From Neisseriaceae bacterium (GTDB lineage: Bacteria > Pseudomonadota > Gammaproteobacteria > Burkholderiales > Neisseriaceae): a stretch of 64,000 bases of DNA. This document shows, in pieces, positions 28,517-37,437 of this stretch (positions are counted from its first letter, which is position 1; each line of letters starts with the position of its first letter). The DNA lies in assembly GCA_017991555.1 (NCBI GenBank), contig JAGOQM010000011.1, forward strand, positions 1 through 64,000, given 5' to 3'. Under the pieces are notes generated by a model. That model did no database searches, was not told the DNA's origin, and saw nothing but the letters and a program-made list of their open reading frames with translations. A program made the position numbers and the translations under genes.

Positions 28517-29248
28517 ATGACCGAAAAAATTAGATCTTTAAAAGTACTTTGTTCAAATTGTAACTTAAGAGAATTGTGCTTACCGATCGGCCTAGATCGT
28601 ACGGAAATGTCTCAATTAGATGCCGTCATTAAACAAAGTAAACGCCTCAAGCGTGGTGACTATTTATTTAGAAGCAATGAGGCTTTTAAATCTTTGTATG
28701 CCATTCGTACTGGTTTCTTTAAAACCAGTATTGCCATTCAGGATGGCCGTGATCAAGTCACCGGCTTTCAAATGTCTGGCGAGATCATTGGCATGGATGG
28801 TATTTCTTCAGACACCCACACCTGTGACGCTGTGGCCTTAGAAGACAGCGAAGTGTGTGAACTGCCGTTTGAATCAATGGAACACCTAGGCCGTGAAATT
28901 CCTAGCCTGCAAAGCCATTTTTACCGCCTGATGAGTAAAGAAATCATCCGCGACCAAAACATCATGCTGCTTTTAGGCAACATGAAGGCCGACGAACGCA
29001 TCGCCGCGTTCTTGTTAAACCTGTCTGACCGCCTGTACGCCCGCGGGTTTGCCGCCAACGATTTCATTTTGCGCATGAGCCGTGAAGAAATCGGCAGCTA
29101 CTTGGGCCTCAAACTAGAAACCGTCAGCCGTACCCTGTCGAAGTTCCAACAACAGGGCCTGATTAAGGTCGACCACAAACACATTCAGCTATTAGAGCCG
29201 GACGCGCTTAAAGACTTAGTTTCTGGTTGCGCGCGCAACCACGACTAG
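28517..29248 (+). CDS. fnr: FNR anaerobic regulator
   Basis: A 243-residue CRP/FNR regulator whose oxygen-labile 4Fe-4S cluster controls the aerobic-anaerobic switch. The cluster cysteines are Cys12, Cys15 and Cys21 near the N terminus and Cys114 (SEVCELPF). After the cyclic-nucleotide-like barrel and dimer helix comes the HTH with ETVSR (Glu201, Ser204, Arg205), the residues that read TTGAT half-sites. The start ATG lies at the end of an AT-rich leader with a weak ribosome site. A perfect Fnr box precedes it, and boxes also precede hemN and sodB in this window, so several targets are local. Confidence 0.96.
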   Translation: MTEKIRSLKVLCSNCNLRELCLPIGLDRTEMSQLDAVIKQSKRLKRGDYLFRSNEAFKSLYAIRTGFFKTSIAIQDGRDQVTGFQMSGEIIGMDGISSDTHTCDAVALEDSEVCELPFESMEHLGREIPSLQSHFYRLMSKEIIRDQNIMLLLGNMKADERIAAFLLNLSDRLYARGFAANDFILRMSREEIGSYLGLKLETVSRTLSKFQQQGLIKVDHKHIQLLEPDALKDLVSGCARNHD

Positions 29249-29297
29249 TTTTTAAACAGTCATCGTCACGATCTAAAACACTTTATCGTGACGCTAG

Positions 29298-29328
29298 GGC
29301 CGCCATGACCCTCATCGGCGGCCTTTTT
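29298..29328 (+). terminator. terminator of fnr
   Basis: GGCCGCC and GGCGGCC arms with a 12-nt loop followed by T5. Confidence 0.85.
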
Positions 29329-29357
29329 GTTGGCAACATCAGCGTCCTAACGCCCAT

Positions 29358-29391
29358 AAAGAAAGCCCTGCTTCTACGCAGGGCTTTCTTT
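29358..29391. terminator. second terminator, fnr/sirtuin convergence
   Basis: A perfect 14-bp stem AAAGAAAGCCCTGC/GCAGGGCTTTCTTT with loop TTCTAC, 15 bp past the sirtuin stop; it can serve both strands. Confidence 0.88.
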
Positions 29392-29405
29392 ATGCTGGCC
29401 TCAGC

Positions 29406-30107
29406 TTAAGCCATGACCACACCAAGGGTGTCTTCTACCCAGCGCGGCAGGCCAATGCTGGCACGCTCGGGAATGCACAAAAACCCTTCTTCTGCCCAGC
29501 GCTGATCGGCCGCGGGGTCAATCAACACCTTCTGCGCGTGGCTAGGCACTTCATAAATGAGGTTGGCGGCTGGATACACGCTTAACGACGTGCCCACCAC
29601 CAGCAAAATATCGGCCTGTCGGGCCAGGCCCATCGCCACATCCATATTAGGCACCGCCTCGCCAAAGAACACCACGTGCGGACGCAGTGGGCTTCCTAAC
29701 TCACACTTCGCCGCCATCGACAGCTCGTGCCCCTCAATCGGATAGGTTAAGCGCGCATCGATGCTGCTTTGTGCGTGGCGTACTTGCCCATGCAAATGCA
29801 ACACGTTTTGGCTGCCGGCACGCTCGTGTAGGTCATCAATGTTTTGGGTGATCACCATCACCTCCATGAGCTCGCTCAAACGCGCCAGCGCATGGTGGGC
29901 CGCATTGGGCTGCGCTTTGATGACCGCTTCACGCCGATCGTTGTAAAACGCCTGCACCAGATCGGGCTGACGCGCCCACGCCTCGGGCGTACACACGTCC
30001 TCAATATGATGATTCTCCCATAGGCCATCACCGTCTCGAAACGTTTGCAGGCCACTTTCCGCACTGATGCCGGCACCGGTAAACACCACCACTTTTTTAT
30101 GTTCCAT
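29406..30107 (-). CDS. cobB: sirtuin NAD-dependent deacylase
   Basis: A 233-residue Sir2 protein that removes acyl groups from lysines using NAD+. Motifs are FTGAGISAESGLQTFR, ITQNIDDLHERAGS with the following LHLHGQ (catalytic His), and VVGTSLSVYPAANL. The zinc-binding CxxC pairs of many sirtuins are absent, only one Cys (KCELG) remaining, as in the short CobB-like class seen in several bacteria. The ATG at 30107 follows GGAG; a GTG at 30116 is the alternative. It is the last gene of the radA-AAA-sirtuin operon, 25 bp after the AAA gene. Confidence 0.9.
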   Translation of the reverse strand: MEHKKVVVFTGAGISAESGLQTFRDGDGLWENHHIEDVCTPEAWARQPDLVQAFYNDRREAVIKAQPNAAHHALARLSELMEVMVITQNIDDLHERAGSQNVLHLHGQVRHAQSSIDARLTYPIEGHELSMAAKCELGSPLRPHVVFFGEAVPNMDVAMGLARQADILLVVGTSLSVYPAANLIYEVPSHAQKVLIDPAADQRWAEEGFLCIPERASIGLPRWVEDTLGVVMA

Positions 30108-30132
30108 GTTCTCCACTCCTACCTATTTATTT

Positions 30133-32388
30133 TTATACGAAGCCTAATCCCTGACTTAAACCACCTTCTTTAAAGGTACACTCCTGTTTCACCACCGTAA
30201 AGAAGGCCTCTGCTGAAGTAAACGGTATCACGCGATGACGCTTCATGGCCACGGCAAAATCGCCCGGCGTGAGCTGCTTCATGCTGCGCACCGACACTTC
30301 TAGCGCCTTAGCGGCCTCGCCTTCCAGCGCTAGGCCAAACAGCTGGGCGTGCTGCTGAAACAGCCCCCAAGCCTGATCTGGTTTTAAATATGTTAACTCA
30401 ATTTTAAAATCAAAGCGGCGCAAGGCAGCCTGATCTAAATTTTTCATCAGGTTGGTGGTCGCAATGAACAGGCCCTTATAGTCTTCCATCTGGGTCAACA
30501 GCTCGTTCACCTGCGTCACCTCCCAAGAGTGCTGAGTCTGACGTCGATCTTGCAACATGCCGTCCACTTCGTCAAACAGCAACACCGCCTGTTCGCGTTC
30601 GGCCTCTTCAAAAGCCGCCGCAATCAGCTGCTCGCTCTCGCCCACGTACTTAGACAACAAATCCGATCCGCGTTTGTACAGCAACGGCATATTCAATTCA
30701 TCCGCCAGCCATTTGGCGTAGGCACTTTTACCCGTACCCGGTGGCCCGTACAGGCACAAGGTACCCCGTTTTTGGCCGGCCAAGCCCTGGCTTAAGGCCT
30801 GTAAATCCTGATTGGCGTTTAGCCAAGAAAGATCATACAGCGGCGACAGGCTGCTTTTGGCCAAGGTGCTGGGATAGCCCTGCGCCTTTAAGGTGCCCCG
30901 CACCAGCTGTTTGAACACCACCCCCTGCTCGACCTCATTAAAATGAGGCGACACGATCTGGGTGACCTTATGCGCGCGCTCGATCAACGCCGGCACCACC
31001 GCTTCGTGCTGGGCCAGCTGCGCCACGTCTTCCTGCGGCAAAAAGCCCTGCGTCACCGCTTCGATCATCTGGGTGCGCTGCTGGCGCCCAGGCGATTTCA
31101 TTTCGACCACCACGTCAAACCGACGCAGCACCGCACGGTCCATCACATCCACCCGATTACTCACCCACACGGTGGGCACGGCATTGCGCTCCAGCATCCG
31201 ATTCAACCAGGCCTTGTTCAGCGCATAATCTTTTTGCTCTTGATCGAAGACATCCTCCACTTCGTCAAACAGCAGCAACACGTTTTGCTCTGCAAAAATA
31301 TGCTGCGCCGCGCGCAACGCACTCATTCGCGCCTCACGCCCAGCGGGCCCGCCGTCTTCATCCGCCCACGACACCTCAAACAAATCCACGCTTAAGGCCT
31401 GTGACAGCGCCCGCGTGAATTCGGTTTTGCCCGTACCAGCCAGGCCATAAATCAAGATGTTACACCCTTTACTTTGGGTGTTCAGGGCGTGGGCAACGTG
31501 GTGCTGCACCACCTCAACCAAATCACCCATGTGGTGAAAATCGGCCAGGGTCAAACGCGTTTGTGGCGCATGCGTCACGTGTCGCTTCAACAGCTCAATC
31601 GGCGCAATGTCTTGATGCAGCATCAAATCCACAAACTGATTGGATAATACGTCAATTTTACTGCGCAAGCTGTAGTCGTGGTGCGGGTCAATGCGCACCA
31701 AGCCGGTGTCAAACAGCTTGCCCTCGGCGCTCAACGCCTGCCGCACGCCCACTTCAGAACTGCCAATGAGCAAGGCCAGGATCGACTGTGCCTGCTGGGT
31801 GTTCAGTTCGCCCAAGAAACAGCAGGCGTCGTTTAATACCGAATCGGCATGCAGTAAGATCACAAACGCCAACAGCCGCTCTTCATGCTGGGTTAAGCCC
31901 AATAGCTGCTGCCATTTCTTGACGTTTTTGGCCAAGATCGGCGGCAGGTGGCTGTGCCAATAGTCATGCTGGCCCTTTTGCTGCTGCCAGGCTTCGTAGT
32001 GCTGTCTTAACAACACCCGCGCCTCGCTCGGCTGATAGCCATCGCGGCCAAACGCCCATTCATCGGTTTTGAGTAATTCGCTGATGCGTAAGTGTTCAAA
32101 GCCGTGGTCGCCCACAAATTCGCTTTGCCCCCCCAGCGGCAACAAAATTTGCCAAATCCAATCAATCAACAGCGGTTCGCCCTCTTGTCCTAAGGGCGTA
32201 TTCAGCGCCAATGGATTTAACGATTTCGTGACCGTCCCGGCCCCAACGGCGGCCGTGACCGGCAGGTAGGCGGCCTCAGGCAGCGCCTCAGAAGACGCTA
32301 CGGTGCTTGGGTGACGCTGGCGTTTCAGCCATTGGCGCACCCCATTCAGGACCAGTACCAACAGCAATAATCCAAAAAAAATCTTCAT
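30133..32388 (-). CDS. membrane-anchored double AAA+ ATPase, unnamed
   Basis: A 751-residue protein of no family I can name. One N-terminal hydrophobic helix (residues 2-18) followed by Arg/Lys-rich residues indicates an inner-membrane anchor with the bulk in the cytoplasm. Residues about 75-300 form an alpha-helical region. Two AAA+ modules follow: Walker A GLAGTGKT (315-322) and Walker B LLLFDEVED (372-380), then Walker A GPPGTGKS (548-555) and Walker B VLLFDEVDG (602-610). Both end in LRRFD with likely Arg-finger residues. Module 2, with LLSKYVGESEQLI, looks like a FtsH/Cdc48-type remodelling ATPase. AAGGA precedes the ATG. It lies 24 bp after radA and 25 bp before the sirtuin. No protease domain is present. 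Confidence 0.8.
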   Translation of the reverse strand: MKIFFGLLLLVLVLNGVRQWLKRQRHPSTVASSEALPEAAYLPVTAAVGAGTVTKSLNPLALNTPLGQEGEPLLIDWIWQILLPLGGQSEFVGDHGFEHLRISELLKTDEWAFGRDGYQPSEARVLLRQHYEAWQQQKGQHDYWHSHLPPILAKNVKKWQQLLGLTQHEERLLAFVILLHADSVLNDACCFLGELNTQQAQSILALLIGSSEVGVRQALSAEGKLFDTGLVRIDPHHDYSLRSKIDVLSNQFVDLMLHQDIAPIELLKRHVTHAPQTRLTLADFHHMGDLVEVVQHHVAHALNTQSKGCNILIYGLAGTGKTEFTRALSQALSVDLFEVSWADEDGGPAGREARMSALRAAQHIFAEQNVLLLFDEVEDVFDQEQKDYALNKAWLNRMLERNAVPTVWVSNRVDVMDRAVLRRFDVVVEMKSPGRQQRTQMIEAVTQGFLPQEDVAQLAQHEAVVPALIERAHKVTQIVSPHFNEVEQGVVFKQLVRGTLKAQGYPSTLAKSSLSPLYDLSWLNANQDLQALSQGLAGQKRGTLCLYGPPGTGKSAYAKWLADELNMPLLYKRGSDLLSKYVGESEQLIAAAFEEAEREQAVLLFDEVDGMLQDRRQTQHSWEVTQVNELLTQMEDYKGLFIATTNLMKNLDQAALRRFDFKIELTYLKPDQAWGLFQQHAQLFGLALEGEAAKALEVSVRSMKQLTPGDFAVAMKRHRVIPFTSAEAFFTVVKQECTFKEGGLSQGLGFV

Positions 32389-32412
32389 TTATCGGTCCTT
32401 TCCTGATCGGAA

Positions 32413-33786
32413 TTAATCATGCTGACGACAGGCATCAACCGCCTCTTGCAAAGACTGCACGCCGATGATTTTCATGCCGCCGAACTCATCAGCATTTTGC
32501 TTGGGCATGTTCGCCTTCGGCACGATGGCCTGAGTAAAGCCCAGCTTGGCCGCCTCTTTTAAGCGCTCCTGCCCGCGCGTGACCGGCCGCACCTCTCCAG
32601 ACAGGCCCACTTCGCCAAACACCACCATTTTTTCGGGCAATGGCTTGTTTCTAAAACTAGAGAACATGGCCAAGATCACCGCCAGATCAGCAGCGGGTTC
32701 CATAATCTTAACCCCACCAACGGCATTTAGAAACACGTCCTGATCGAAACAGGCCACCCCAGCATGGCGGTTAAACACCGCCAACAGCATCGCCAAACGA
32801 TTTTGCTCGAGGCCCACGGTTAAGCGCTTGGGGGTAAAGCCATGAGCGTCGTCCACCAAGGCTTGAATTTCCACCAGCAGCGGCCGCGTGCCTTCCTGCG
32901 TGACCAGAACGCAAGAGCCAGGCACGTCGTCACGATACGACGACAAGAAGATGGCCGAAGGGTTACTCACCCCTTTTAAGCCCTTGTCCGTCATCGCAAA
33001 CACGCCCAACTCATTGGCGGCGCCAAAACGGTTTTTGATCGCCCGAATCATGCGGTAATTCGAATGTGCATCGCCTTCAAAATACAGCACCGTGTCCACA
33101 ATGTGCTCCAACACCCGCGGCCCGGCAATGGCACCGTCCTTGGTGACGTGGCCCACCAGCAAAATGGTGATCCCGGTTTGCTTGGCCAAGCGGGTCAGCT
33201 GCGCCGCACACTCCCGCACCTGCGACACCGAACCCGGTGCCGAAGTAATGTGGTCAGAATACAGCGTTTGGATCGAGTCGATCACCGCCACCTTCGGCTG
33301 ATGCTGCTTTAAGGTCGCCAGAATGGCTTCGAGCCGAATTTCGGCCAATAGTTGCACCCCATCTGGGTTAAGCGACAGGCGGCTGGCGCGCAACGAAATT
33401 TGCTGCGCCGATTCCTCGCCCGACACGTACAGCACCGAACGGTCTTGCGCCATCGTGGCCAAAGCCTGCAACAGCAAGGTTGACTTACCGATGCCTGGGT
33501 CGCCACCGAGCAGGATCACCGCTCCCGCCACAATGCCACCGCCCAAGACGCGGTCCAGCTCGCCGATGCCAGAGCTGGTGCGTGGCACTTCTTGCGCCTT
33601 CACGTCGGCCAGGTTTTGCACGCCGGTGGTTTGCGCCGTCCAAGTGGCAAAGCGCGGATTCGCACCGCTGCTGGCCACCTGTTCTACCAGGGTATTCCAT
33701 TCCCCACAATGATCACACTTACCTTGCCACTTAGGGCTGGTACCGCCACAGGCGGTACAGGTGTATTCCGTTTTAGCTTTTGCCAT
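32413..33786 (-). CDS. radA: DNA repair protein RadA
   Basis: A 457-residue RecA-like branch-migration factor. The N-terminal zinc finger (CTACGGTSPKWQGKCDHCGEW) is complete. The ATPase has Walker A GGDPGIGKST, and the RadA-specific KNRFG occurs in IRAIKNRFGAANELG. The C-terminal Lon-like domain (about 290-450) contains DLAVILAMFSSFRNKPLP and GEVGLSGEVRPV. It processes recombination intermediates. It is the first gene of the radA-AAA-sirtuin operon; a perfect 12-bp-arm inverted repeat lies just before it. Confidence 0.96.
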   Translation of the reverse strand: MAKAKTEYTCTACGGTSPKWQGKCDHCGEWNTLVEQVASSGANPRFATWTAQTTGVQNLADVKAQEVPRTSSGIGELDRVLGGGIVAGAVILLGGDPGIGKSTLLLQALATMAQDRSVLYVSGEESAQQISLRASRLSLNPDGVQLLAEIRLEAILATLKQHQPKVAVIDSIQTLYSDHITSAPGSVSQVRECAAQLTRLAKQTGITILLVGHVTKDGAIAGPRVLEHIVDTVLYFEGDAHSNYRMIRAIKNRFGAANELGVFAMTDKGLKGVSNPSAIFLSSYRDDVPGSCVLVTQEGTRPLLVEIQALVDDAHGFTPKRLTVGLEQNRLAMLLAVFNRHAGVACFDQDVFLNAVGGVKIMEPAADLAVILAMFSSFRNKPLPEKMVVFGEVGLSGEVRPVTRGQERLKEAAKLGFTQAIVPKANMPKQNADEFGGMKIIGVQSLQEAVDACRQHD

Positions 33787-33807
33787 ATGCTTGCTTTACC
33801 AAATAAT

Positions 33808-33853
33808 AATGGTTTCAGATCAGGCCAGTTTACCGCCCTCTTCTGAAACCATT
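33808..33853. terminator. long inverted repeat between SDR gene and radA
   Basis: AATGGTTTCAGA (33808-33819) and TCTGAAACCATT (33842-33853), perfect 12-bp arms with a 22-nt loop. It can terminate the hpn-SDR transcript or regulate radA. Neither side has a strong U tract, so its role is open. Confidence 0.5.
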
Positions 33854-33884
33854 GTGTCACGATTCATGTGCCCGCGGGCCTTTT

Positions 33885-34607
33885 TTACAACTTCACAATT
33901 TCGCCGTTTTTGCCTTTTGATTCAGGACTCATCCAGTACACGAAAGACGGCGTAATGTCGGCTAAGTCTTTACGCTCACCCGCGGTTTCGCCCGGATGGG
34001 TTTTTAATCGCTGCGGTGAGTTCACCTGGCCCGGCACCAGCACGTTGACGCGGATGTTGCCTTTGCCAGACCACTCGTCGGCGGCCACCATACCCAAGTA
34101 GTTTACCCCAGCCTTAGAGGCGCCAAAACCGCCCCAGTACGCTTTAGGGTCATCGCCGTGGCTTTCGCCCACAAAAATCACCGACGCGTCTTCTGAACGC
34201 TGTAGCAGCGGCAATACGGCGCGGCTCAAAGCCATCGGCGCCACGGTGTTGATGCGGTACTGATTCATCCACTCATCGATGGTTTGATTGGCCAACGGCG
34301 ACAGCGCATAAAAGTAGCTGGCGCAATGCACTAGGCCATCTAAGCGACCGGTGGCTTGAAAAATGGCTTCGGCCAGCTGGTTGAACTCTTTTTCCTGTGC
34401 GGGCAGTAGGTCAAAAGTAATCGCATAAGGCTCTGGCCCCCCCGCCGCCATGATTTTATCGTACACCGCTTCTAGCTTACGCTGATGGCGGCCGACCAAA
34501 ATGACGGTCGCACCCGCAGCCGCATACGCCAACGCCACAGCTTCGCCGACCCCTTGTGAGGCACCGGTGATCAATACGACTTTATCTTGTAATGGTTTTT
34601 GCGTCAC
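33885..34607 (-). CDS. SDR-fold protein lacking catalytic residues
   Basis: A 240-residue YciK-like short-chain dehydrogenase fold. The cofactor motif TGASQGVG (residues 14-21) is intact. The active site is not: the NAG motif reads CAS (LVHCAS), the catalytic Ser position aligns with Glu in VGESHG, and the YxASK tyrosine is Phe (GGFGASK, codon TTT). The Lys remains. It starts with GTG, GGAG 5 bases upstream, and overlaps hpnE by 26 bp. It may bind a nucleotide or partner rather than act as a normal oxidoreductase, or use a different mechanism. Confidence 0.8.
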   Translation of the reverse strand: MTQKPLQDKVVLITGASQGVGEAVALAYAAAGATVILVGRHQRKLEAVYDKIMAAGGPEPYAITFDLLPAQEKEFNQLAEAIFQATGRLDGLVHCASYFYALSPLANQTIDEWMNQYRINTVAPMALSRAVLPLLQRSEDASVIFVGESHGDDPKAYWGGFGASKAGVNYLGMVAADEWSGKGNIRVNVLVPGQVNSPQRLKTHPGETAGERKDLADITPSFVYWMSPESKGKNGEIVKL

Positions 34608-35916
34608 TTTCGCTCCAATCTAATAAACATTGTGCTGCCACTCGCTGCGCCGACTCAACCGCGCCTTCTAAGGTGGCAGGATAGATGGGGTGCAGGTAAT
34701 CGCCTGCAACATAAACCCCTAATTCATTCATCTGCCAATAAGCCTGCGGCGTACGCCCCACGCTGGCTAAGATGGTCCCCCGTTTTTCAATAATCACCTG
34801 CGCTTCCAGCGGCTCATTTAAATCTGGGCACACCTGCAACACATCCGCATGAATTTTATGGATCCACGTTTGCTGATCCCAGCCTTCATACTGTTGGGCG
34901 CAGCTAATCACCGCCGCCACTTCGTGGCTGTTAAAGTCCAATGCCCCTCGCTGTACCAGCCATTGGGCGGTGCCATCGGCTAGCCCAATCATGTGTTCGG
35001 GCAACACCACCGGCCGATCATAGTGTAAATACACGGTGGCAATTGAACCATAAGAGAGGCCATCGACATACTGCTCAAAATCAACCGCGTTCAGATTAGC
35101 CAATAATGTGCGCGCATGATAGGGCGCAGCGCACACAATCACTTGATCAAAACGCTCACCGTCGACCCAAACCTGCCCTGGCCCTTTGGCCTCGATGCTC
35201 TGCACCCGCTGTCCGAGGCTAATAATGACCTGATGCTTGATCAAGTATTTTAACACTGGGGCCACAAACACATCATGCAAGCTGGCGCGCGGAATCAAAA
35301 AATCGCTGTGAGCGCGCGTCGACATCACCCCTTCTTGCACCACTGCGGCCAAGGTTTTGACGCTGGCCATGGCCAGCGGCGTGTTTAACGTGGCCCACAC
35401 CAGCGGCTGCCAAAACTGATGAATAACGTGCAAAGACGTGCCCTGCTGGCGCAGCCAATCGGCCACCGACAGATCATGTTTCGGCGCCATCTGGGCCAAG
35501 GCCTGCAGGCGCTTGGCGCCTTTTAGCAAGGCGATTTTATCGCCCCTACTCAAGCCTTTAGCCCGTAAAATCCCCACAATTAAGTGCAGCGGCGCCGGCA
35601 GCTTCGGGCACTTCATCTGCATGCCATCGTGCATCACCCAGGTTAAGGGCTGACGCACAAAAGCATCGGCTTCGGCCACGCCCACCTGCGCCAAAATGCG
35701 CAAAATGCTGTCGTAGGCACCAATGAGCAAATGTTGCCCGTTGTCTAAATCGCTTAAATAGCCATGCTTGGCCGAGGCACTGAGGCCACGCGCACGGCCA
35801 CCGGCCTGCTTGCTGGCTTCAAAAACGGTGACGTCTGCCTGACGGTACAGCGTGAGCGCAGCGCTTAGCCCCGCCCAGCCCGCACCAATAACGGCAATTT
35901 TAGGACGCCGATTCAT
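34582..35916 (-). CDS. hpnE: hydroxysqualene dehydroxylase HpnE
   Basis: A 444-residue FAD amine-oxidase-type protein. The N-terminal VIGAGWAGLSAALTLYRQ FAD motif and EASKQAGGRARG are followed by DNGQHLLIGAYDSILRIL, typical of squalene-associated HpnE; GVYVAGDYLHPIYPATLEGAVESAQRVA closes the FAD fold. HpnE reduces hydroxysqualene to squalene. It overlaps hpnD by 4 bp (ATGA) and the SDR gene downstream by 26 bp, a tightly coupled operon. HpnC, the middle enzyme, and squalene-hopene cyclase are not in this window. Confidence 0.88.
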   Translation of the reverse strand: MNRRPKIAVIGAGWAGLSAALTLYRQADVTVFEASKQAGGRARGLSASAKHGYLSDLDNGQHLLIGAYDSILRILAQVGVAEADAFVRQPLTWVMHDGMQMKCPKLPAPLHLIVGILRAKGLSRGDKIALLKGAKRLQALAQMAPKHDLSVADWLRQQGTSLHVIHQFWQPLVWATLNTPLAMASVKTLAAVVQEGVMSTRAHSDFLIPRASLHDVFVAPVLKYLIKHQVIISLGQRVQSIEAKGPGQVWVDGERFDQVIVCAAPYHARTLLANLNAVDFEQYVDGLSYGSIATVYLHYDRPVVLPEHMIGLADGTAQWLVQRGALDFNSHEVAAVISCAQQYEGWDQQTWIHKIHADVLQVCPDLNEPLEAQVIIEKRGTILASVGRTPQAYWQMNELGVYVAGDYLHPIYPATLEGAVESAQRVAAQCLLDWSESDAKTITR

Positions 35917-36758
35917 GGTTTAAAACCAGACAACCAGACCTTAAGCGCAATGCGCGCCTTGCGCAGCCCCGGCAGCTTAATCTTATGCCGTAACACATTT
36001 TCTGGTCCATCGGCGTCAATTTCCAACAACAGCGCATGGTACACCGCCGCCATGATCAAGCCTGTTTTTTGAGCCTTGGCATCTGCCGCCGGCAGCGTGG
36101 CCAAAGCGGTTTGATACAGGCCTTTGGCCCGTTCGACCTGAAATCGCATCAGGTCTGCAAATTCTGGCCCACCGACACAGCCGGTGATGTTTTGGGCCGG
36201 GACGTTAAACTGCTGTAACTCGGTCACCGGCAGATAAATCCGGCCCAAGCGCGCGTCTTCACCAACATCACGAATAATGTTGGTCATTTGCAAGGCCAGA
36301 CCAAGCTGATCCGCAAAATCTAAAGTTTTGGGGTCGGTAAAGCCAAACACGCGCACGCTCAAACGGCCCACCGCGCCGGCCACTCGCTGGCAGTAGGTCG
36401 ACAGCTCGGCAAAAGTGCCGTAGCGCGCCTGTTGTAAATCCATCTGCATGCCATCAATGATGGCGCTGAATTCCGACTGCGGCAGCTCAAAGGCCGCCAC
36501 GATGGGCTGCAAAGCCTGGCATACAGGATGATCTGGCTGGCCATCGTACACCGCCGCCAGCTGCCCACGCCACCAGTTCAGCGTGGTTTGCGCCACGTTA
36601 GGGTCAGAACACGTGTCGACAACGTCGTCTACCTCACGGCAAAAGGCGTACAGCACCAACATGGCTTCACGCTTGGCCTTGGGTAAAAACCTAAAACTGA
36701 TGACAAAATTGGAGCCGCTGTGGGCGACTTTTTGTTTACAGTAATCTAAAGGTGTCAA
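35913..36758 (-). CDS. hpnD: presqualene diphosphate synthase HpnD
   Basis: A 281-residue trans-isoprenyl synthase condensing two farnesyl diphosphates. The aspartate motifs are YAFCREVDDVVD (first) and NIIRDVGEDARLGRIYLP (second). The start is a TTG at 36758 (LTPLDYCKQKVAHSGSNF), matching the usual family opening, with AGGGGA 6 bases before it; the ATG at 36797 adds 13 unrelated residues. It heads hpnD-hpnE-SDR, 90 bp after the prepilin operon. HpnC-type function is the main alternative, but pairing with HpnE and the CREVDD motif favour HpnD. Confidence 0.86.
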   Translation of the reverse strand: MTPLDYCKQKVAHSGSNFVISFRFLPKAKREAMLVLYAFCREVDDVVDTCSDPNVAQTTLNWWRGQLAAVYDGQPDHPVCQALQPIVAAFELPQSEFSAIIDGMQMDLQQARYGTFAELSTYCQRVAGAVGRLSVRVFGFTDPKTLDFADQLGLALQMTNIIRDVGEDARLGRIYLPVTELQQFNVPAQNITGCVGGPEFADLMRFQVERAKGLYQTALATLPAADAKAQKTGLIMAAVYHALLLEIDADGPENVLRHKIKLPGLRKARIALKVWLSGFKP

Positions 36759-36848
36759 AAGTATTCCCCTAAGTTCATCAACCGCTGGTGACCTCATAAA
36801 GGTCCCGAGACATTAAAAGCATAAAGGTAGGAGTTTAACCTGTTTTGC

Positions 36849-37436
36849 CTATTCGCCCAAGGCATGACGCTGATTTTTTGGCGATGGCCGCGGCGGCTCG
36901 GCGCCCTCAGGCGGGCGCCACAGCACGGCCTCGGTGAGCGTCACCACGGTTCGGCTGTCGACACCCCATGCCCGCACCGTCACGCGATAGGCCAAACGGC
37001 CATCCGGCAGCTGACCCAGAAGCACCCAAGCATAGCGCGGCACCCTCAGTACCCGCTGCCCTATTCGCCCCTGATAACGTAAGGCCGGGTCGTCGGCCGC
37101 ACCGCTTAACAGCCACGTTTCGTCCGCCGCCGCGACCACATAGCGACCATCACAAAGGCCACCCACGCAGCGAGGGCTAAACAAAGCCTGATAGCGTGGC
37201 CACTGCCCCGCCACCTGCTGCCAGGCACTGTTTTGCCGCTGCGGCCACTGAGTCAAGGCCTGCGCCAAGGTTAGTTGAGCCAAGGCCGCCACGCGCTGCC
37301 GCTCGGCCTGGCTGACGCTGCTGCGGGCAGCCAAGCCACTGCCGTGGCCGCTTAGCCACACCCATGAGCCCAAAAGTAAAGACAGCAGTAGGCTCCAGCC
37401 CAACACAAACCCTTGCGCCGGTACCCGCCTTGCCAC
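36849..37436 (-). CDS. minor prepilin, PilK/PilX-like
   Basis: A 195-residue type IV prepilin-like protein and last of the four-gene prepilin operon. The leader RRVPAQG is followed by FVLGWSLLLSLLLGSWVW, so prepilin peptidase would cut after Gly9. Glu at mature position 5 is absent (Trp), as is usual for PilK/PilX-type subunits. A Cys pair (PRCVGGLC) sits mid-protein. It starts 2 bp from the pilJ-like stop. Like its neighbours it looks much richer in G+C than flanking genes. Role inferred: minor pilin in pilus priming. Confidence 0.72.
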   Translation of the reverse strand: MARRVPAQGFVLGWSLLLSLLLGSWVWLSGHGSGLAARSSVSQAERQRVAALAQLTLAQALTQWPQRQNSAWQQVAGQWPRYQALFSPRCVGGLCDGRYVVAAADETWLLSGAADDPALRYQGRIGQRVLRVPRYAWVLLGQLPDGRLAYRVTVRAWGVDSRTVVTLTEAVLWRPPEGAEPPRPSPKNQRHALGE

Positions 37437-37437
37437 G

